Below, piece by piece: positions 1 through 8,183 of a DNA stretch of 64,000 bases (positions are counted from its first letter, which is position 1; each line of letters starts with the position of its first letter). The position numbers and the translations under genes were made by a program. The notes beneath the pieces were generated by a model. The model was given only the letters and a program-made list of their open reading frames with translations. It was not told the origin of the DNA and did no database searches. Source of the stretch: Rhodobium gokarnense (GTDB taxonomy: Bacteria; Pseudomonadota; Alphaproteobacteria; Rhizobiales; Rhodobiaceae); contig NZ_JAOQNS010000017.1 in NCBI RefSeq assembly GCF_025961475.1, forward strand, positions 1 to 64,000, read 5' to 3'.

Positions 1-113
1 CCAGGCGATCGGAAACATCCCCCCAAAGGCCTTCGCCGATCAAAAGAAAACCGAAAACCCATCACCGAATTCGTGAACTTGCACAGCAATGACGGTTTCT
101 CAGTCATTTGGGC

Positions 114-153
114 GTCATTGCGAGGAGGCCGGTAGGCCGACGCGGCAATCCAG
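114..153. repeat. 40-bp dispersed intergenic repeat, copy 1
   Basis: Begins GTCATTGCGAGGAGGCC and ends GACGCGGCAATCCAG. The same 40 bp recurs at 45029-45068 with only two differences, and an inverted partial copy lies at 44973-45001. It carries an internal GGCC-tagg-GGCC type palindrome and lies just beyond the nadC stop codon, so it may also form a hairpin at the end of the nadABC transcript. No coding potential is seen. Confidence 0.8.
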
Positions 154-207
154 AAAGCGGCCCGATCAGCGCCTGCTGACCACGACCGCCGACGCCACCC
201 CGAAAAA

Positions 208-1080
208 TCAATCGATGACGATATCGAGCCCGAGGTCGAGGACCGGGGCCGAATGGGTGATCCAGCCGCTCGACAAAAGGTCGACGCCTGTCTCGGCGAC
301 CGCGACCGCCGTCTCCAGGGTGATGCCGCCGGAGGCCTCGGTGATCGCCCGGCCGTCGACGATGCCGACGGCCTCGCGCATGGTGTCGGGCGTCATGTTA
401 TCGAACAGCACCGCATCGGGCGCCGCCGTCATCGCCGCCTGAAGCTGCTCCAGGGTATCGACCTCCACCTCGACCTTGACGAGATGCCCTGCAAAGGCCT
501 TGGCGCGCTCGATCGCGGCAACGACGCCGCCGGCAACGGCGATGTGGTTGTCCTTGATGAGGATCGCGTCGTCGAGCCCGAAGCGGTGGTTGCGGCCGCC
601 GCCGCAGCGAACGGCGTATTTCTCGAACGCCCGGAGCCCCGGCGTCGTCTTGCGGGTGCAGACGATGTGGGCCCTGGTGTGGGCGATCAGCCGGGCGAAC
701 TGGTTGGTCGCCGTGGCGATGCCGGACATGTGGCCGATAAAGTTGAGGGCGGTGCGTTCGGCCGCAAGCAGCGCCCGCGCCGAGCCTGAGATTTCCGCGA
801 GCGCGGTGCCCGGCTCGACGTCCGCGGCATCGGTAAGGTGACGGCGAAAATCGACGTCCGGGTCGAGCTTGCGAAACGCCGTCTCGGCAAGGTCGAGGCC
901 GGCGACGACGCCGGGGGCGCGGGCGGCGAGCCGTGCGGTCGCACGGGCACCCGCCGGGATTGTCGCCTGGGTGGTGATGTCGCCGGCGCGGCCGAAATCC
1001 TCAAGCAGGGCTGCCTCGACGGCGCGCTCCACGAACAGCGCCGGCAACTCCGGCAGGAAGCTCTCGTCGGATTGCGTCAC
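208..1080 (-). CDS. nadC: Nicotinate-nucleotide pyrophosphorylase (carboxylating)
   Basis: Quinolinate phosphoribosyltransferase, 290 aa. It converts quinolinate and PRPP to nicotinate mononucleotide, the third step of de novo NAD synthesis, in the cytosol. Visible hallmarks are the [16 protein letters not shown] segment, the basic [21 protein letters not shown] stretch that binds the phosphates (taken here as two adjoining motifs), the [11 protein letters not shown] motif, and [11 protein letters not shown] followed by the VLFDNM and EASGGI loops. Length is normal for the family. The start codon overlaps the nadB stop by 4 nt, so the two are translationally coupled. It is the last gene of nadABC and should share control with nadA. 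Confidence 0.97.
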   Translation of the reverse strand: MTQSDESFLPELPALFVERAVEAALLEDFGRAGDITTQATIPAGARATARLAARAPGVVAGLDLAETAFRKLDPDVDFRRHLTDAADVEPGTALAEISGSARALLAAERTALNFIGHMSGIATATNQFARLIAHTRAHIVCTRKTTPGLRAFEKYAVRCGGGRNHRFGLDDAILIKDNHIAVAGGVVAAIERAKAFAGHLVKVEVEVDTLEQLQAAMTAAPDAVLFDNMTPDTMREAVGIVDGRAITEASGGITLETAVAVAETGVDLLSSGWITHSAPVLDLGLDIVID

Positions 1081-2714
1081 GCGACCATCTCCTTGCGGAT
1101 CTTTTCCAATGTGCCGTCGGCGGCGGGGGCTTGCGCGGCCATCGTCTCGACGTCTTCCAGCGTCAAATAGCTGCGCCGGGCGAGTGCCGGATCGGTCTGC
1201 GGATAGTCGGATCGGAAATGGCCGCCGCGGCTTTCCTTGCGGGCAAGGGCGGCGGCGGCGATGATCCGGGCGACCGTCAGCATGTGCTGGACGGCGGTGG
1301 TGCGGCAGCCGCGCTCCAGCGCGGAAAAGACGGCGAGCGCCCGCTTCAGGCCGTCAGCGTTCCTGACGACCCCGACATTTTCCATCATCGTGGTGCGCGC
1401 CAGGTCGACGATCTTGGCGTCCGGCATCGCCTCTTCGCCAAGTTCGGCGACAGGCTTCAGCGGCATCCAGGCCGCCGTCTTCGGCGTCGGCAACAGGCCC
1501 TGGATGTCCTCGGCGATGCGGGCGGCAAAGACGACGGCTTCCAGCAATGAGTTGGAGGCGAGGCGGTTTGCGCCGTGGGCGCCGGTGGAGGAGACCTCGC
1601 CGCAGGCCCACAGGCCGTCGAGCGAGGTGCGCCCATTGGCGTCGGTCAGGACGCCGCCCATGTGGTAATGCGCCGCCGGCGCCACCGGGATAGGATCCCT
1701 GGCCGGATCGATGCCGGCGTCGACGCAGGTCTGGTAGACGGTCGGGAATTTCTCCGCGAAATGCGCGCCGATCGCCTTGCGGCAGTCAAGGAACGCCTTG
1801 CGCCCGCTCATCACCTCCTCGAAGACCGCGCGGGCGACGATGTCGCGCGGGGCGAGTTCCGCATCGGGGTGGACGCCCGCCATGAAGCGTTCCCCGGCGC
1901 CGTTGACGAGGGTCGCGCCGTCGCCGCGCAGCGCCTCGGTGGCGAGCGGCGCCGGATCGCGGCCGATGTCGATGGCGGTGGGGTGGAACTGGACGAACTC
2001 GCAGTCGGCGAGGATGGCGCCGGCGCGGGCCGCCATGGCGACGCCGTCGCCATTGGCCTCGACCGGATTGGTCGTCACCGAATAAAGGTGGCCGACGCCG
2101 CCGCTGGCCAGCACCACGGCGCGGGCCGGGAAGAACACGGTACCGCTGGCATGGCGCGAGCGCGCCGCGACGCCGGCGACGTAGCGGCCCTCCAGCACCA
2201 CTTCTTCGGCGATATAGCCTTCCAGCATGCGGATCGACGGCGTGGCGCGGGCGGTGCGGATGAGCGCGTCCATGATCGCCCAGCCGGCCCGGTCGCCTTC
2301 GACGCGTACGATGCGCCGGTAGGAGTGGGCGGCCTCGCGGGAGAGCTGCAGCCGGCCCTCAAGGTCCTTGTCGAAGGGAACGCCATAGGCGAGGAGGTCG
2401 TGGATGCGGGCAGGGGCCTCGTTCGCCATCAGCCGGGCGATGCGCTCCGCGACGATGCCGGCGCCGGCGGTGACGGTGTCGCGGGCGTGGTTTTCCGGGC
2501 TGTCGCCCTCCGCGACCGCCGCGGCAATTCCCCCTTGCGCCCAGGCCGAGGAGGTGCCCTCGCCGATTGCCCGCGCCGACAGGAGCGTGACCGGCCGCGG
2601 CGCCAGCTTCAGGGCACAGAACAGGCCGGCGAGACCGCCGCCGATGATCACCACATCGTCGATGCCGCTCCAGGAGGCCGGCGGATGGGTGCTTTTTTCG
2701 TAGAGTTCGATCAT
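1077..2714 (-). CDS. nadB: L-aspartate oxidase
   Basis: FAD-dependent oxidase, 545 aa, turning L-aspartate into iminoaspartate for NadA. The N-terminus shows the dinucleotide-binding fold [17 protein letters not shown], then [18 protein letters not shown], the [12 protein letters not shown] segment, QFHPTAI, and the active-site block [16 protein letters not shown] and [18 protein letters not shown]. The open frame continues upstream to about 3101, but that stretch is the antisense of nadA and lacks family similarity. The start at 2714 (MIELYEKS) gives a standard-length enzyme. It lies 77 nt after nadA and overlaps nadC by 4 nt, forming one operon. Confidence 0.96.
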   Translation of the reverse strand: MIELYEKSTHPPASWSGIDDVVIIGGGLAGLFCALKLAPRPVTLLSARAIGEGTSSAWAQGGIAAAVAEGDSPENHARDTVTAGAGIVAERIARLMANEAPARIHDLLAYGVPFDKDLEGRLQLSREAAHSYRRIVRVEGDRAGWAIMDALIRTARATPSIRMLEGYIAEEVVLEGRYVAGVAARSRHASGTVFFPARAVVLASGGVGHLYSVTTNPVEANGDGVAMAARAGAILADCEFVQFHPTAIDIGRDPAPLATEALRGDGATLVNGAGERFMAGVHPDAELAPRDIVARAVFEEVMSGRKAFLDCRKAIGAHFAEKFPTVYQTCVDAGIDPARDPIPVAPAAHYHMGGVLTDANGRTSLDGLWACGEVSSTGAHGANRLASNSLLEAVVFAARIAEDIQGLLPTPKTAAWMPLKPVAELGEEAMPDAKIVDLARTTMMENVGVVRNADGLKRALAVFSALERGCRTTAVQHMLTVARIIAAAALARKESRGGHFRSDYPQTDPALARRSYLTLEDVETMAAQAPAADGTLEKIRKEMVA

Positions 2715-2791
2715 GTTGCGCGTCCGGGTACTCGCCGTGAGGCGCCGCAGCGGCGCCCCACTCCCAGGAAAGCGCGGCAGCCGGGCTGCCG

Positions 2792-3865
2792 TTAGCTCTT
2801 CAGATTGACCATCCGCTCGACCGAAGCGCGGGCGCGCTCGATCAGGGCCGGGTCGACCTCCACCTCTTCGCGCATATGGACGAGCGAGTCGAGAATTTTC
2901 GCCAGCGTGATCCGCTTCATGTGCGGGCACAGGTTGCACGGCCGCACGAACTCCACGTCGCGGATGTCGGCGGCGACGTTGTCGGCCATCGAGCATTCGG
3001 TGACCAGCACGACCTTGGACGGCTTGTGGTCCTCGATCCATTTCGTCATCTGCGAGGTCGAGCCGGTGTAGTCGGCCTCGGCAATGACGTCCTGCGGACA
3101 TTCCGGATGGGCGATGATCCGAAGGTTCGGGTCGGTCTCGCGATAGGCGCGCAGCTCCTCGCCGGTGAACCGCTCATGGACCTCGCAGGCGCCTTTCCAG
3201 GAGATGATCTCCACATCGGTCTGGCTGGCAACGTATTGGGCCAGGTACTGGTCCGGCAACATGATCACCTTCGGCGCGTTGAGGCTCTCGACGACCTGCA
3301 CGGCGTTGGCCGAGGTGCAGCAGATGTCGACCTCGGCCTTCACCTCGGCCGAGGTGTTGACATAGGCGACGATCGGCACGCCCGGATGGGCCTCGCGCAA
3401 GAGCCGGACATCGGCGCCGGTGATCGACTCGGCCAGCGAGCAGCCGGCCTCCATGTCCGGGATCAGCACGGTCTTTTCCGGGTTCAGGATCTTCGACGTC
3501 TCGGCCATGAAGTGGACGCCGCACTGGACGATGACGTCCGCGTCGGTCTCGCCGGCGAGCCGGGCGAGCTGCAGGGAATCGCCGACCTTGTCGGCAACGC
3601 AGTGGAAGATCTCCGGCGTCATGTAGTTATGCGCCAGGATGACGGCGTTGCGCGCCGCCTTGAGGTCGTTGATGGCCTTGATGTAGGGCGCAAAGAACGG
3701 CCACTCGATCGCCGGGACGACGTCCTTGACGCGCTCGTAGAGATGCGCCGTCTCCTTCGCCACCGCATCGGTGTATTCCAGCGACGGCATCGGCAGGACG
3801 TCGTGTTTCGGAGCCCGTTGAAGGGTCCGGTTCGCGCCGGTAGGCATCAGGGTTGCGAGCGCCAT
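2792..3865 (-). CDS. nadA: Quinolinate synthase (4Fe-4S)
   Basis: NadA condenses iminoaspartate with dihydroxyacetone phosphate to quinolinate; 357 aa from the start chosen here. Cys residues fitting the three cluster ligands sit in [15 protein letters not shown], in DICCTSANA and in [12 protein letters not shown]; family motifs AHNYMTPEI and [18 protein letters not shown] are present. The frame is open upstream to an ATG at 3901, but that ATG lies inside a palindromic operator (3884-3902) and has no ribosome site. The ATG at 3865 is preceded by GGAGG at a 5-nt spacing, so it is the likely start. First gene of nadABC, with two operators and a hairpin in its leader. Confidence 0.95.
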   Translation of the reverse strand: MALATLMPTGANRTLQRAPKHDVLPMPSLEYTDAVAKETAHLYERVKDVVPAIEWPFFAPYIKAINDLKAARNAVILAHNYMTPEIFHCVADKVGDSLQLARLAGETDADVIVQCGVHFMAETSKILNPEKTVLIPDMEAGCSLAESITGADVRLLREAHPGVPIVAYVNTSAEVKAEVDICCTSANAVQVVESLNAPKVIMLPDQYLAQYVASQTDVEIISWKGACEVHERFTGEELRAYRETDPNLRIIAHPECPQDVIAEADYTGSTSQMTKWIEDHKPSKVVLVTECSMADNVAADIRDVEFVRPCNLCPHMKRITLAKILDSLVHMREEVEVDPALIERARASVERMVNLKS

Positions 3866-3883
3866 CGGGGCCTCCATCGTAAA

Positions 3884-3902
3884 TATACTCGTTTTGAGCA
3901 TA
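3884..3902. promoter_or_regulatory. Proposed NadQ operator 1
   Basis: 19-bp palindrome TATACTC-GTTTT-GAGCATA, one mismatch from perfect dyad symmetry. It matches site 2 in arm sequence and 5-nt spacing. It lies in the transcribed leader of nadA, about 57-75 nt downstream of the inferred start point. Assignment to NadQ is inference from the nadQ gene 2 kb away and from known control of nadABC by NadQ in Rhizobiales. Confidence 0.7.
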
Positions 3903-3911
3903 AGTAGGTGG

Positions 3912-3935
3912 AAAAAACAGCCGGCAGAATGCCGG
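3912..3935 (-). terminator. Terminator-like hairpin in nadA leader
   Basis: Read on the minus strand: CCGGCA-TTC-TGCCGG (6-bp perfect GC stem, 3-nt loop) followed after CTG by six T. It lies between the inferred nadA transcription start and the nadA ribosome site. It could be a weak intrinsic terminator or attenuator; the stem is short. Confidence 0.4.
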
Positions 3936-3947
3936 GTGCCGTCAGCT

Positions 3948-3966
3948 TATGCTCACTCGGAGCCTA
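3948..3966. promoter_or_regulatory. Proposed NadQ operator 2
   Basis: 19-bp palindrome TATGCTC-ACTCG-GAGCCTA with the same arm consensus (TATGCTC/GAGCATA) and spacing as site 1, centre-to-centre 64 bp. It begins one base inside the proposed nadA -10 hexamer and covers the expected +1, the position expected for a repressor site. Confidence 0.7.
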
Positions 3967-3994
3967 ATATAGGGTACCTTACCGATTTTTTAAA
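3966..3994 (-). promoter_or_regulatory. Candidate nadA promoter
   Basis: Minus-strand TTTAAA (3994-3989) and TATATT (3971-3966) separated by exactly 17 nt. The -35 is a poor match to TTGACA, so the call rests mainly on the -10, the spacing and the overlap with operator 2. The rest of the 321-nt nadA-acuI gap (3866-4186) holds the acuI leader; I see no other gene in it. Confidence 0.45.
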
Positions 3995-4186
3995 GTCCGA
4001 AAGCGCCGCACCCGGCAAGCGGTTCATTGGCGAGGCCGACGGGTGAAAATTCCCGGAAATCCGCCACTCGCCGGCGAACGGACGGCGCTTTGGTGCGGCC
4101 AGTTGCAGCCGTCGACCCTTGCAGGGCGCCGGGATAACGGGCAAACAAGGGGCCAGGTCAGAACTCCAGAGGCGAGGACGGCAGAC

Positions 4187-5176
4187 GTGGATACCTTCAA
4201 GGCAGTGGTGGTCACCCGCGACGAGGAGACCAGGAAGCAGTCGGTGGCGCTGAAAGAGATCGGGATCGACGATCTGATGGAGGGCGACGTCACGGTCAAG
4301 GTCAGCCACTCCACCCTCAATTACAAGGACGGCCTTGCCGTCACCGGGGCAGGGCCCGTGGTGCGCCGGTTCCCGATGATCCCGGGCATCGACTTCGCCG
4401 GCACGGTGGTGTCGTCGGAGAGCGAGGAGTTCTCTGAGGGCGACGAGGTGCTGCTCAACGGCTGGGGCGTCGGCGAGACCCATATGGGCGGCTTTGCCGG
4501 CATGGCCCGGGTCAAGGCCGACTGGCTGATCGGCCTGCCGGAGGGGCTCACCCGCTTTGAGGCGATGGCCATCGGTACGGCCGGCTATACGGCAATGCTC
4601 TGCGTCCTTGCGCTGGAGCGCCACGGCGTGACGCCCGACCGCGGCCCGGTCGTCGTCACCGGCGCGGCCGGCGGCGTCGGCTCCGTCGCCATCTCGCTGC
4701 TCGGCAAGCTCGGCTACCACGTCATTGCCTCCACCGGCCGGCCGGCGGAGGGCGACTATCTGAAGGACCTCGGCGCGACGGAGATCATCGACCGGGCGGA
4801 GCTGTCGGAAAAGGCGCGCCCGCTCGGCAAGGAGCGCTGGGCCGGCGGCGTCGACACGGTCGGCACCCACACCCTCGCCAACGTCCTTTCCATGACGCAA
4901 TACGGCGGCGCGGTCGCCGCCTGCGGCCTTGCCGGCGGCATGGATCTTCCGACCAGCGTCGCCCCCTTCATCCTGCGCGGCGTGTCGCTCCTCGGCATCG
5001 ACTCGGTGATGGCGCCGAAGCCGCTGAGGATCGAGGCCTATGACCGTCTCGCCCGCGACCTCGACAAGGACAAGCTGAAAGCCCTGACGACCACGATTTC
5101 GCTGGAAGACGTCATCGACAAAGCCGGCGCAATCCTGGAAGGCAAGGTCCGCGGCCGCACGGTGGTGGAAATATAG
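4187..5176 (+). CDS. acuI: Acrylyl-CoA reductase AcuI-type quinone oxidoreductase
   Basis: Zinc-free medium-chain dehydrogenase/reductase, 329 aa. The AcuI family reduces acrylyl-CoA to propanoyl-CoA with NADPH, in 3-hydroxypropionate or DMSP-derived acrylate metabolism and in acrylate detoxification. Visible: GroES-like N-terminus with [13 protein letters not shown] and [12 protein letters not shown], then [11 protein letters not shown], the nucleotide-binding [20 protein letters not shown], and the ending [11 protein letters not shown] typical of YhdH/AcuI. The GTG at 4187 has GAGGCGAGGA just upstream; the open frame reaches 4043 but has no family match there. A GC hairpin at 5285-5310 follows. 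The substrate is inferred from family membership only. Confidence 0.88.
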   Translation: MDTFKAVVVTRDEETRKQSVALKEIGIDDLMEGDVTVKVSHSTLNYKDGLAVTGAGPVVRRFPMIPGIDFAGTVVSSESEEFSEGDEVLLNGWGVGETHMGGFAGMARVKADWLIGLPEGLTRFEAMAIGTAGYTAMLCVLALERHGVTPDRGPVVVTGAAGGVGSVAISLLGKLGYHVIASTGRPAEGDYLKDLGATEIIDRAELSEKARPLGKERWAGGVDTVGTHTLANVLSMTQYGGAVAACGLAGGMDLPTSVAPFILRGVSLLGIDSVMAPKPLRIEAYDRLARDLDKDKLKALTTTISLEDVIDKAGAILEGKVRGRTVVEI

Positions 5177-5284
5177 CGGCCAGGGCAAGGCTCGGCACGG
5201 GTCTCCATTCCAGGCATTTGGAAAGTCGCCCGATTGGATGGCGAAATCCGTTGATGTGGTCCGTCCGTTGGGGCGGGCCGATCC

Positions 5285-5310
5285 GCGCGCCCGGTGCTTG
5301 CCGGGCGCGC
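5285..5310 (+). terminator. Hairpin after acuI
   Basis: GCGCGCCCGG-TGCTTG-CCGGGCGCGC, a perfect 10-bp stem followed by AATCTTT. It lies 108 nt past the acuI stop and upstream of the next promoter, so it probably ends acuI transcription. The T-run is weak. Confidence 0.55.
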
Positions 5311-5375
5311 AATCTTTACGAGCAATTCTGATAGATATATATTGCCGATATAAAATACATTCAGGGAGGGATCCG

Positions 5376-5732
5376 ATGTCCGATGAAGCGAAAGAGGCCG
5401 GCTGCCTGCCGTGCAAGGACGCCAAGACCCGCGAGTTGTTCGCGTGGAACGACCTGATGCCGCCACTGCCCGACTATTTCCACATCACCGGCGAGGTCTA
5501 CGTTGCCAATCCGGGCGTCGATCCCTTGCTTGTGCCGGCCGAACCCCAAGGGATAAACCCGACAATCCTCATTCTCAACCTGTTCCTGTGTCAGCGGCCG
5601 GGCGGTTGGCCCCGGGTGTGGGTCTGGAAGCCGGTTCGCTACGACAAGAAGATTGAGACCGGCTATACGCAGGTCGACATCATGTGCGAAGGCGATCGTA
5701 TCGCGACCGTCGACGTGCAGAATGTGACCTAG
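5376..5732 (+). CDS. Unknown 118-aa protein
   Basis: I do not recognise a family. Its ATG follows a good ribosome site (GGGAGGG) and an AT-rich upstream segment containing TATAAAAT about 20 nt before it, so it looks like a separately transcribed gene. The N-terminus is acidic and has a CLPC motif. The rest alternates hydrophobic and charged residues in a beta-rich pattern (ITGEVYVANPGVDP, ILILNLFLCQRPGGWPRVWVW). There is no signal peptide or membrane segment; four Cys in all. It is flanked by the acuI terminator and a dispersed palindromic repeat. Coding bias matches the genome, so it does not look recently acquired. Confidence 0.7.
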   Translation: MSDEAKEAGCLPCKDAKTRELFAWNDLMPPLPDYFHITGEVYVANPGVDPLLVPAEPQGINPTILILNLFLCQRPGGWPRVWVWKPVRYDKKIETGYTQVDIMCEGDRIATVDVQNVT

Positions 5733-5834
5733 AGCGTATTCCCGAAAAGTGGAAACCGGTTTTCGGATAAGAATACGCATCAAAACAACAAGCTAGAGCG
5801 TTTCGGGCGATTCCGTAATCGCATGAAATGCTCT
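5733..5834. repeat. Rhizobiales-type palindromic intergenic element, copy 1
   Basis: Two hairpins joined by a CAAAACAA linker. The first is AGAGCGTATTCCCGAAAAG facing CTTTT-type sequence ending AAGAATACGC; the second runs from CTAGAGC to GCTCTAG. The same architecture recurs at 34939-35042. It matches the GAGC...CCCGAAAAGTGG...CCGGTTTTCGG type element I know from many Rhizobiales genomes. It separates the convergent 5376 gene and nadQ and may act as a bidirectional transcript end. Confidence 0.75.
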
Positions 5835-5842
5835 AGTCGGCC

Positions 5843-6880
5843 TCAGGCCCCCGCCGATCCGAACCTGAGGCCCGGCGCCGGGCGCTCCAGGAGCACCTCG
5901 CGCCGGAACCGGAAGAGGGCGGCCGGTCGCCCGCCCGTGCGGTCGCTGGTTGCCCCGGTCGGCTCCACGAGGGCGGTCTTTTCCACCAGCCGGCGGAAAT
6001 TCTGCTTGTGCAGGTGGCGCCCGGAGATCGCCTCCACCGTACGTTGCAGTTCCGTCAGGGTAAAGGTGTCGGGCATCAACTCGAACACCACCGGGCGGTA
6101 TTTCAGCTTGGCGCGCAGACGCGAAATGGCGGTGGCAAGGATGCGCCGGTGGTCGAACCGCATCGGCCGGCCGAGCGCGGGAATGTCGTCGCGTCTCAGC
6201 GCCGCCGGGCGCTCGTCGCGCCGCGCCTCCATGGCGAGCCCCGCCTCGTAGAGGAGTTCGTAGCGGTCGAGCGCCCGCTCTTCGTCCCAGGGCGGCCCGT
6301 CGACGCCGAAGGAAAGCCGGAGCCGCTCGATGCGCCCGAGCGCGCGCATCGGCGCGCCGGCCGCGGGCGGCTCTGCCGCCCAGTCGCGCAGCAGCGGCAG
6401 GATGGTCTGGTCGAGCACGGCCGGCCGCCCGGCGCGCCAGTCCTCCCACGGGAAATAGGCATACCAGGAGCGCCAGTTGGCGGCCTCGCGGGCAAAGCCG
6501 AGCTGGGCCTGCGGCTCCGGCCGGGTCAGCGCCAGATAGCCGACGGAGACGACGTGCGGGTTGGACCCCCGCTGCTGCAGCGTATGCCGGCCGCGATCGC
6601 CGAAGGTGTAGAGCTGTTCCACATGGCCGAGCTTCAGCGCCGCCTGCTCGGCGACCCAGGACCGAAGGCCGATTTCGAACGTGCGGTGGGTGAGGGGATC
6701 GAACGGGCCGTAGGGAAGGCTCTCTGGCTCTCCCGAAGGATCGCACCCGCCGACGACGAGGATCAGCGGCGTCGGGTCCTCCACCGCGACGATCGCCGCG
6801 TTGAGGCCGATTTCGATGCGCGCGCCGGAACTCGCGTTTTCCGCGGCTTTCAGGGGGGCCAGGGTGGTCTCTTCCGCCAT
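5843..6880 (-). CDS. nadQ: NadQ-type Nudix-like regulator of NAD synthesis
   Basis: 345 aa, matching the COG4111/NadQ group of NrtR-related regulators, known in alphaproteobacteria to control nadABC. Residues ~20-240 form a Nudix-like sensor domain (IGLNAAIVAVEDPTPLILVVG, then LGHVEQLYTFGDRGRHT) without a catalytic Nudix box, as expected for a ligand-sensing rather than hydrolysing domain. Residues ~255-345 form a winged helix with TFTLTELQRTVEAISGRHLHKQNFRRLVEK, split here over two motifs. It is last in a minus-strand run 50 nt behind a tyrosine phosphatase gene. The nadA promoter 2 kb away has two matching palindromes. Function is well supported by family and context; ligand and operator are inferred. 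Confidence 0.88.
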   Translation of the reverse strand: MAEETTLAPLKAAENASSGARIEIGLNAAIVAVEDPTPLILVVGGCDPSGEPESLPYGPFDPLTHRTFEIGLRSWVAEQAALKLGHVEQLYTFGDRGRHTLQQRGSNPHVVSVGYLALTRPEPQAQLGFAREAANWRSWYAYFPWEDWRAGRPAVLDQTILPLLRDWAAEPPAAGAPMRALGRIERLRLSFGVDGPPWDEERALDRYELLYEAGLAMEARRDERPAALRRDDIPALGRPMRFDHRRILATAISRLRAKLKYRPVVFELMPDTFTLTELQRTVEAISGRHLHKQNFRRLVEKTALVEPTGATSDRTGGRPAALFRFRREVLLERPAPGLRFGSAGA

Positions 6881-6930
6881 GCCGGTCCAAAGGGTCCGAT
6901 TACCGATGCTCTACCAGCAGCAGGGCGCCG

Positions 6931-7437
6931 TCAATCGATTGGAAGCTCGAACGGGTCGTTTTCAAACGCCATGGCGCCGCGGCCGATCTCCTGGATCGCT
7001 GCGGTCATCCGCCCCTCGCGCTTCAGCACCTGATCGGCGATGGCAACGAAAAGGGCGTTCGGCGTCGCCTTGGCCGAGGCGCGGCGCAGCCGGCGGGCGA
7101 TGATCGCCTCGTCGCGCTTCGGATTGAGGGCGCAGGCCGCCACATAGGCACCGGCCGACGACCGGCTGACGCCTGCCCAGCAATGGATCACCATCGGGTC
7201 GGCCCGGTCCCAGCTGCCGACGAAATCCAGGAACTCCCGCACATGGGTCTCGCAGGGCTCGGTCATGCCGTCCTGGCAGTCGGTGATGTCGTTGAAGCCG
7301 AGGAACAGGTGATCCTCCGGCGCGATCGAAGCCGGTCGCGGCACCGGGGTGCCGGCATTGATCAGCGTGACGAGGCGCTTGGCGCCCGTGCGCTTCACGG
7401 TCTCGTCGATCCGCGAAAGGGGACAGACATGAATCAT
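6931..7437 (-). CDS. Tyrosine/dual-specificity phosphatase family protein
   Basis: 168 aa cytosolic phosphatase with the signature H85-C86-WAGVS-R92 (CX5R loop), followed by SSAGAYVA. A candidate general-acid Asp lies in FNDITD. The start at 7437 (MIHVCPLSR) has AAAGGTGA upstream; longer open frame upstream reads like non-coding sequence. The substrate is unknown. It lies between an HD-domain nucleotidase and nadQ in a minus-strand gene run. Its place next to an NAD regulator suggests a housekeeping or metabolite phosphatase as much as a protein phosphatase. Confidence 0.85.
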   Translation of the reverse strand: MIHVCPLSRIDETVKRTGAKRLVTLINAGTPVPRPASIAPEDHLFLGFNDITDCQDGMTEPCETHVREFLDFVGSWDRADPMVIHCWAGVSRSSAGAYVAACALNPKRDEAIIARRLRRASAKATPNALFVAIADQVLKREGRMTAAIQEIGRGAMAFENDPFELPID

Positions 7438-7534
7438 TCGCGTCACCTTTGAACCATTTAAGTGTTGACGCCCGGCCCGCTGCTGGCAAGGCCTATTCAC
7501 GCCGAAGCGGTAACATCTGCGTGGACAACCATTT

Positions 7535-8155
7535 TCAGCGTGCCGCGTCGATCGCGAAAAAGCGCTCCAGGAACCGCTGCTGCGCCAGATCAGCCGGCCA
7601 GGGCTCCAAAAGCGCCCGCCAGGACGGATCGCTGTCGAGCGGATGGCCGTTCGGCCGGCCGAAATATTTTGCCGCCTCGGCCTCTTCGAAGCCGGCGAGC
7701 AGCGTTGCCTCGAAATAGGCGGCGACGATGTCGGCCCGCTTGGTGAGCTTCGTCAGCGCGCCCGGCAGCTTCGCCGGCAGGCCGAAGCGCAGATGGATGG
7801 CGCCGTGGAGCCGCGCCTCCACCACCTTGTAGTCGCCGCCGATGACGGCCTTGAACGGCGAGATCATGTCGCCGATGACGTATTCCGGCGCATCGTGGAG
7901 CAGCACGGCGAGCCGGTCACTGGCCGAAAGCCCCGCCTCCATGCGCCCGGCGATCGCCTCCACCAGCAGCGAGTGCTGGGCGACGGAATAGGCGTGCGCG
8001 CCGACCGTCTGGCCGTTCCAGCGCGCAACCCGGGCGATGCCTTGCGCGATATCCTCGATCTCCACGTCGAGCGGCGAGGGATCGAGCAGGTCGAGCCTGC
8101 GCCCGGACAGCATGCGCTGCCAGGCACGGGGCGGAGCGCCGGCGCGGTCGGCCAT
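7535..8155 (-). CDS. HD-domain phosphohydrolase, YfbR-like nucleotidase
   Basis: 206 aa. The HD-superfamily metal site is visible as AHAYSVAQHS (H61), LLHDAPE (H87, D88, E91) and a distal Asp in KRADIVAAY. This arrangement fits YfbR-type 5'-deoxynucleotidases, which dephosphorylate deoxynucleoside monophosphates. The ATG at 8155 has GGGGAT at a suitable distance; a TTG at 8161 is less likely. It lies 28 nt after ygfZ and 97 nt before the phosphatase gene. Activity is inferred from motifs. Confidence 0.85.
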   Translation of the reverse strand: MADRAGAPPRAWQRMLSGRRLDLLDPSPLDVEIEDIAQGIARVARWNGQTVGAHAYSVAQHSLLVEAIAGRMEAGLSASDRLAVLLHDAPEYVIGDMISPFKAVIGGDYKVVEARLHGAIHLRFGLPAKLPGALTKLTKRADIVAAYFEATLLAGFEEAEAAKYFGRPNGHPLDSDPSWRALLEPWPADLAQQRFLERFFAIDAAR

Positions 8156-8183
8156 GGACAAAATCCCCGTCTCGTTGCCGCCG

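Noticed and set aside
2715-3101. N-terminal extension of nadB
   Set aside because: It overlaps the nadA coding region on the same strand in another frame and shows no similarity to aspartate oxidase.
3953-5425. 490-codon minus-strand frame
   Set aside because: Antisense of acuI; no motifs and no ribosome site.
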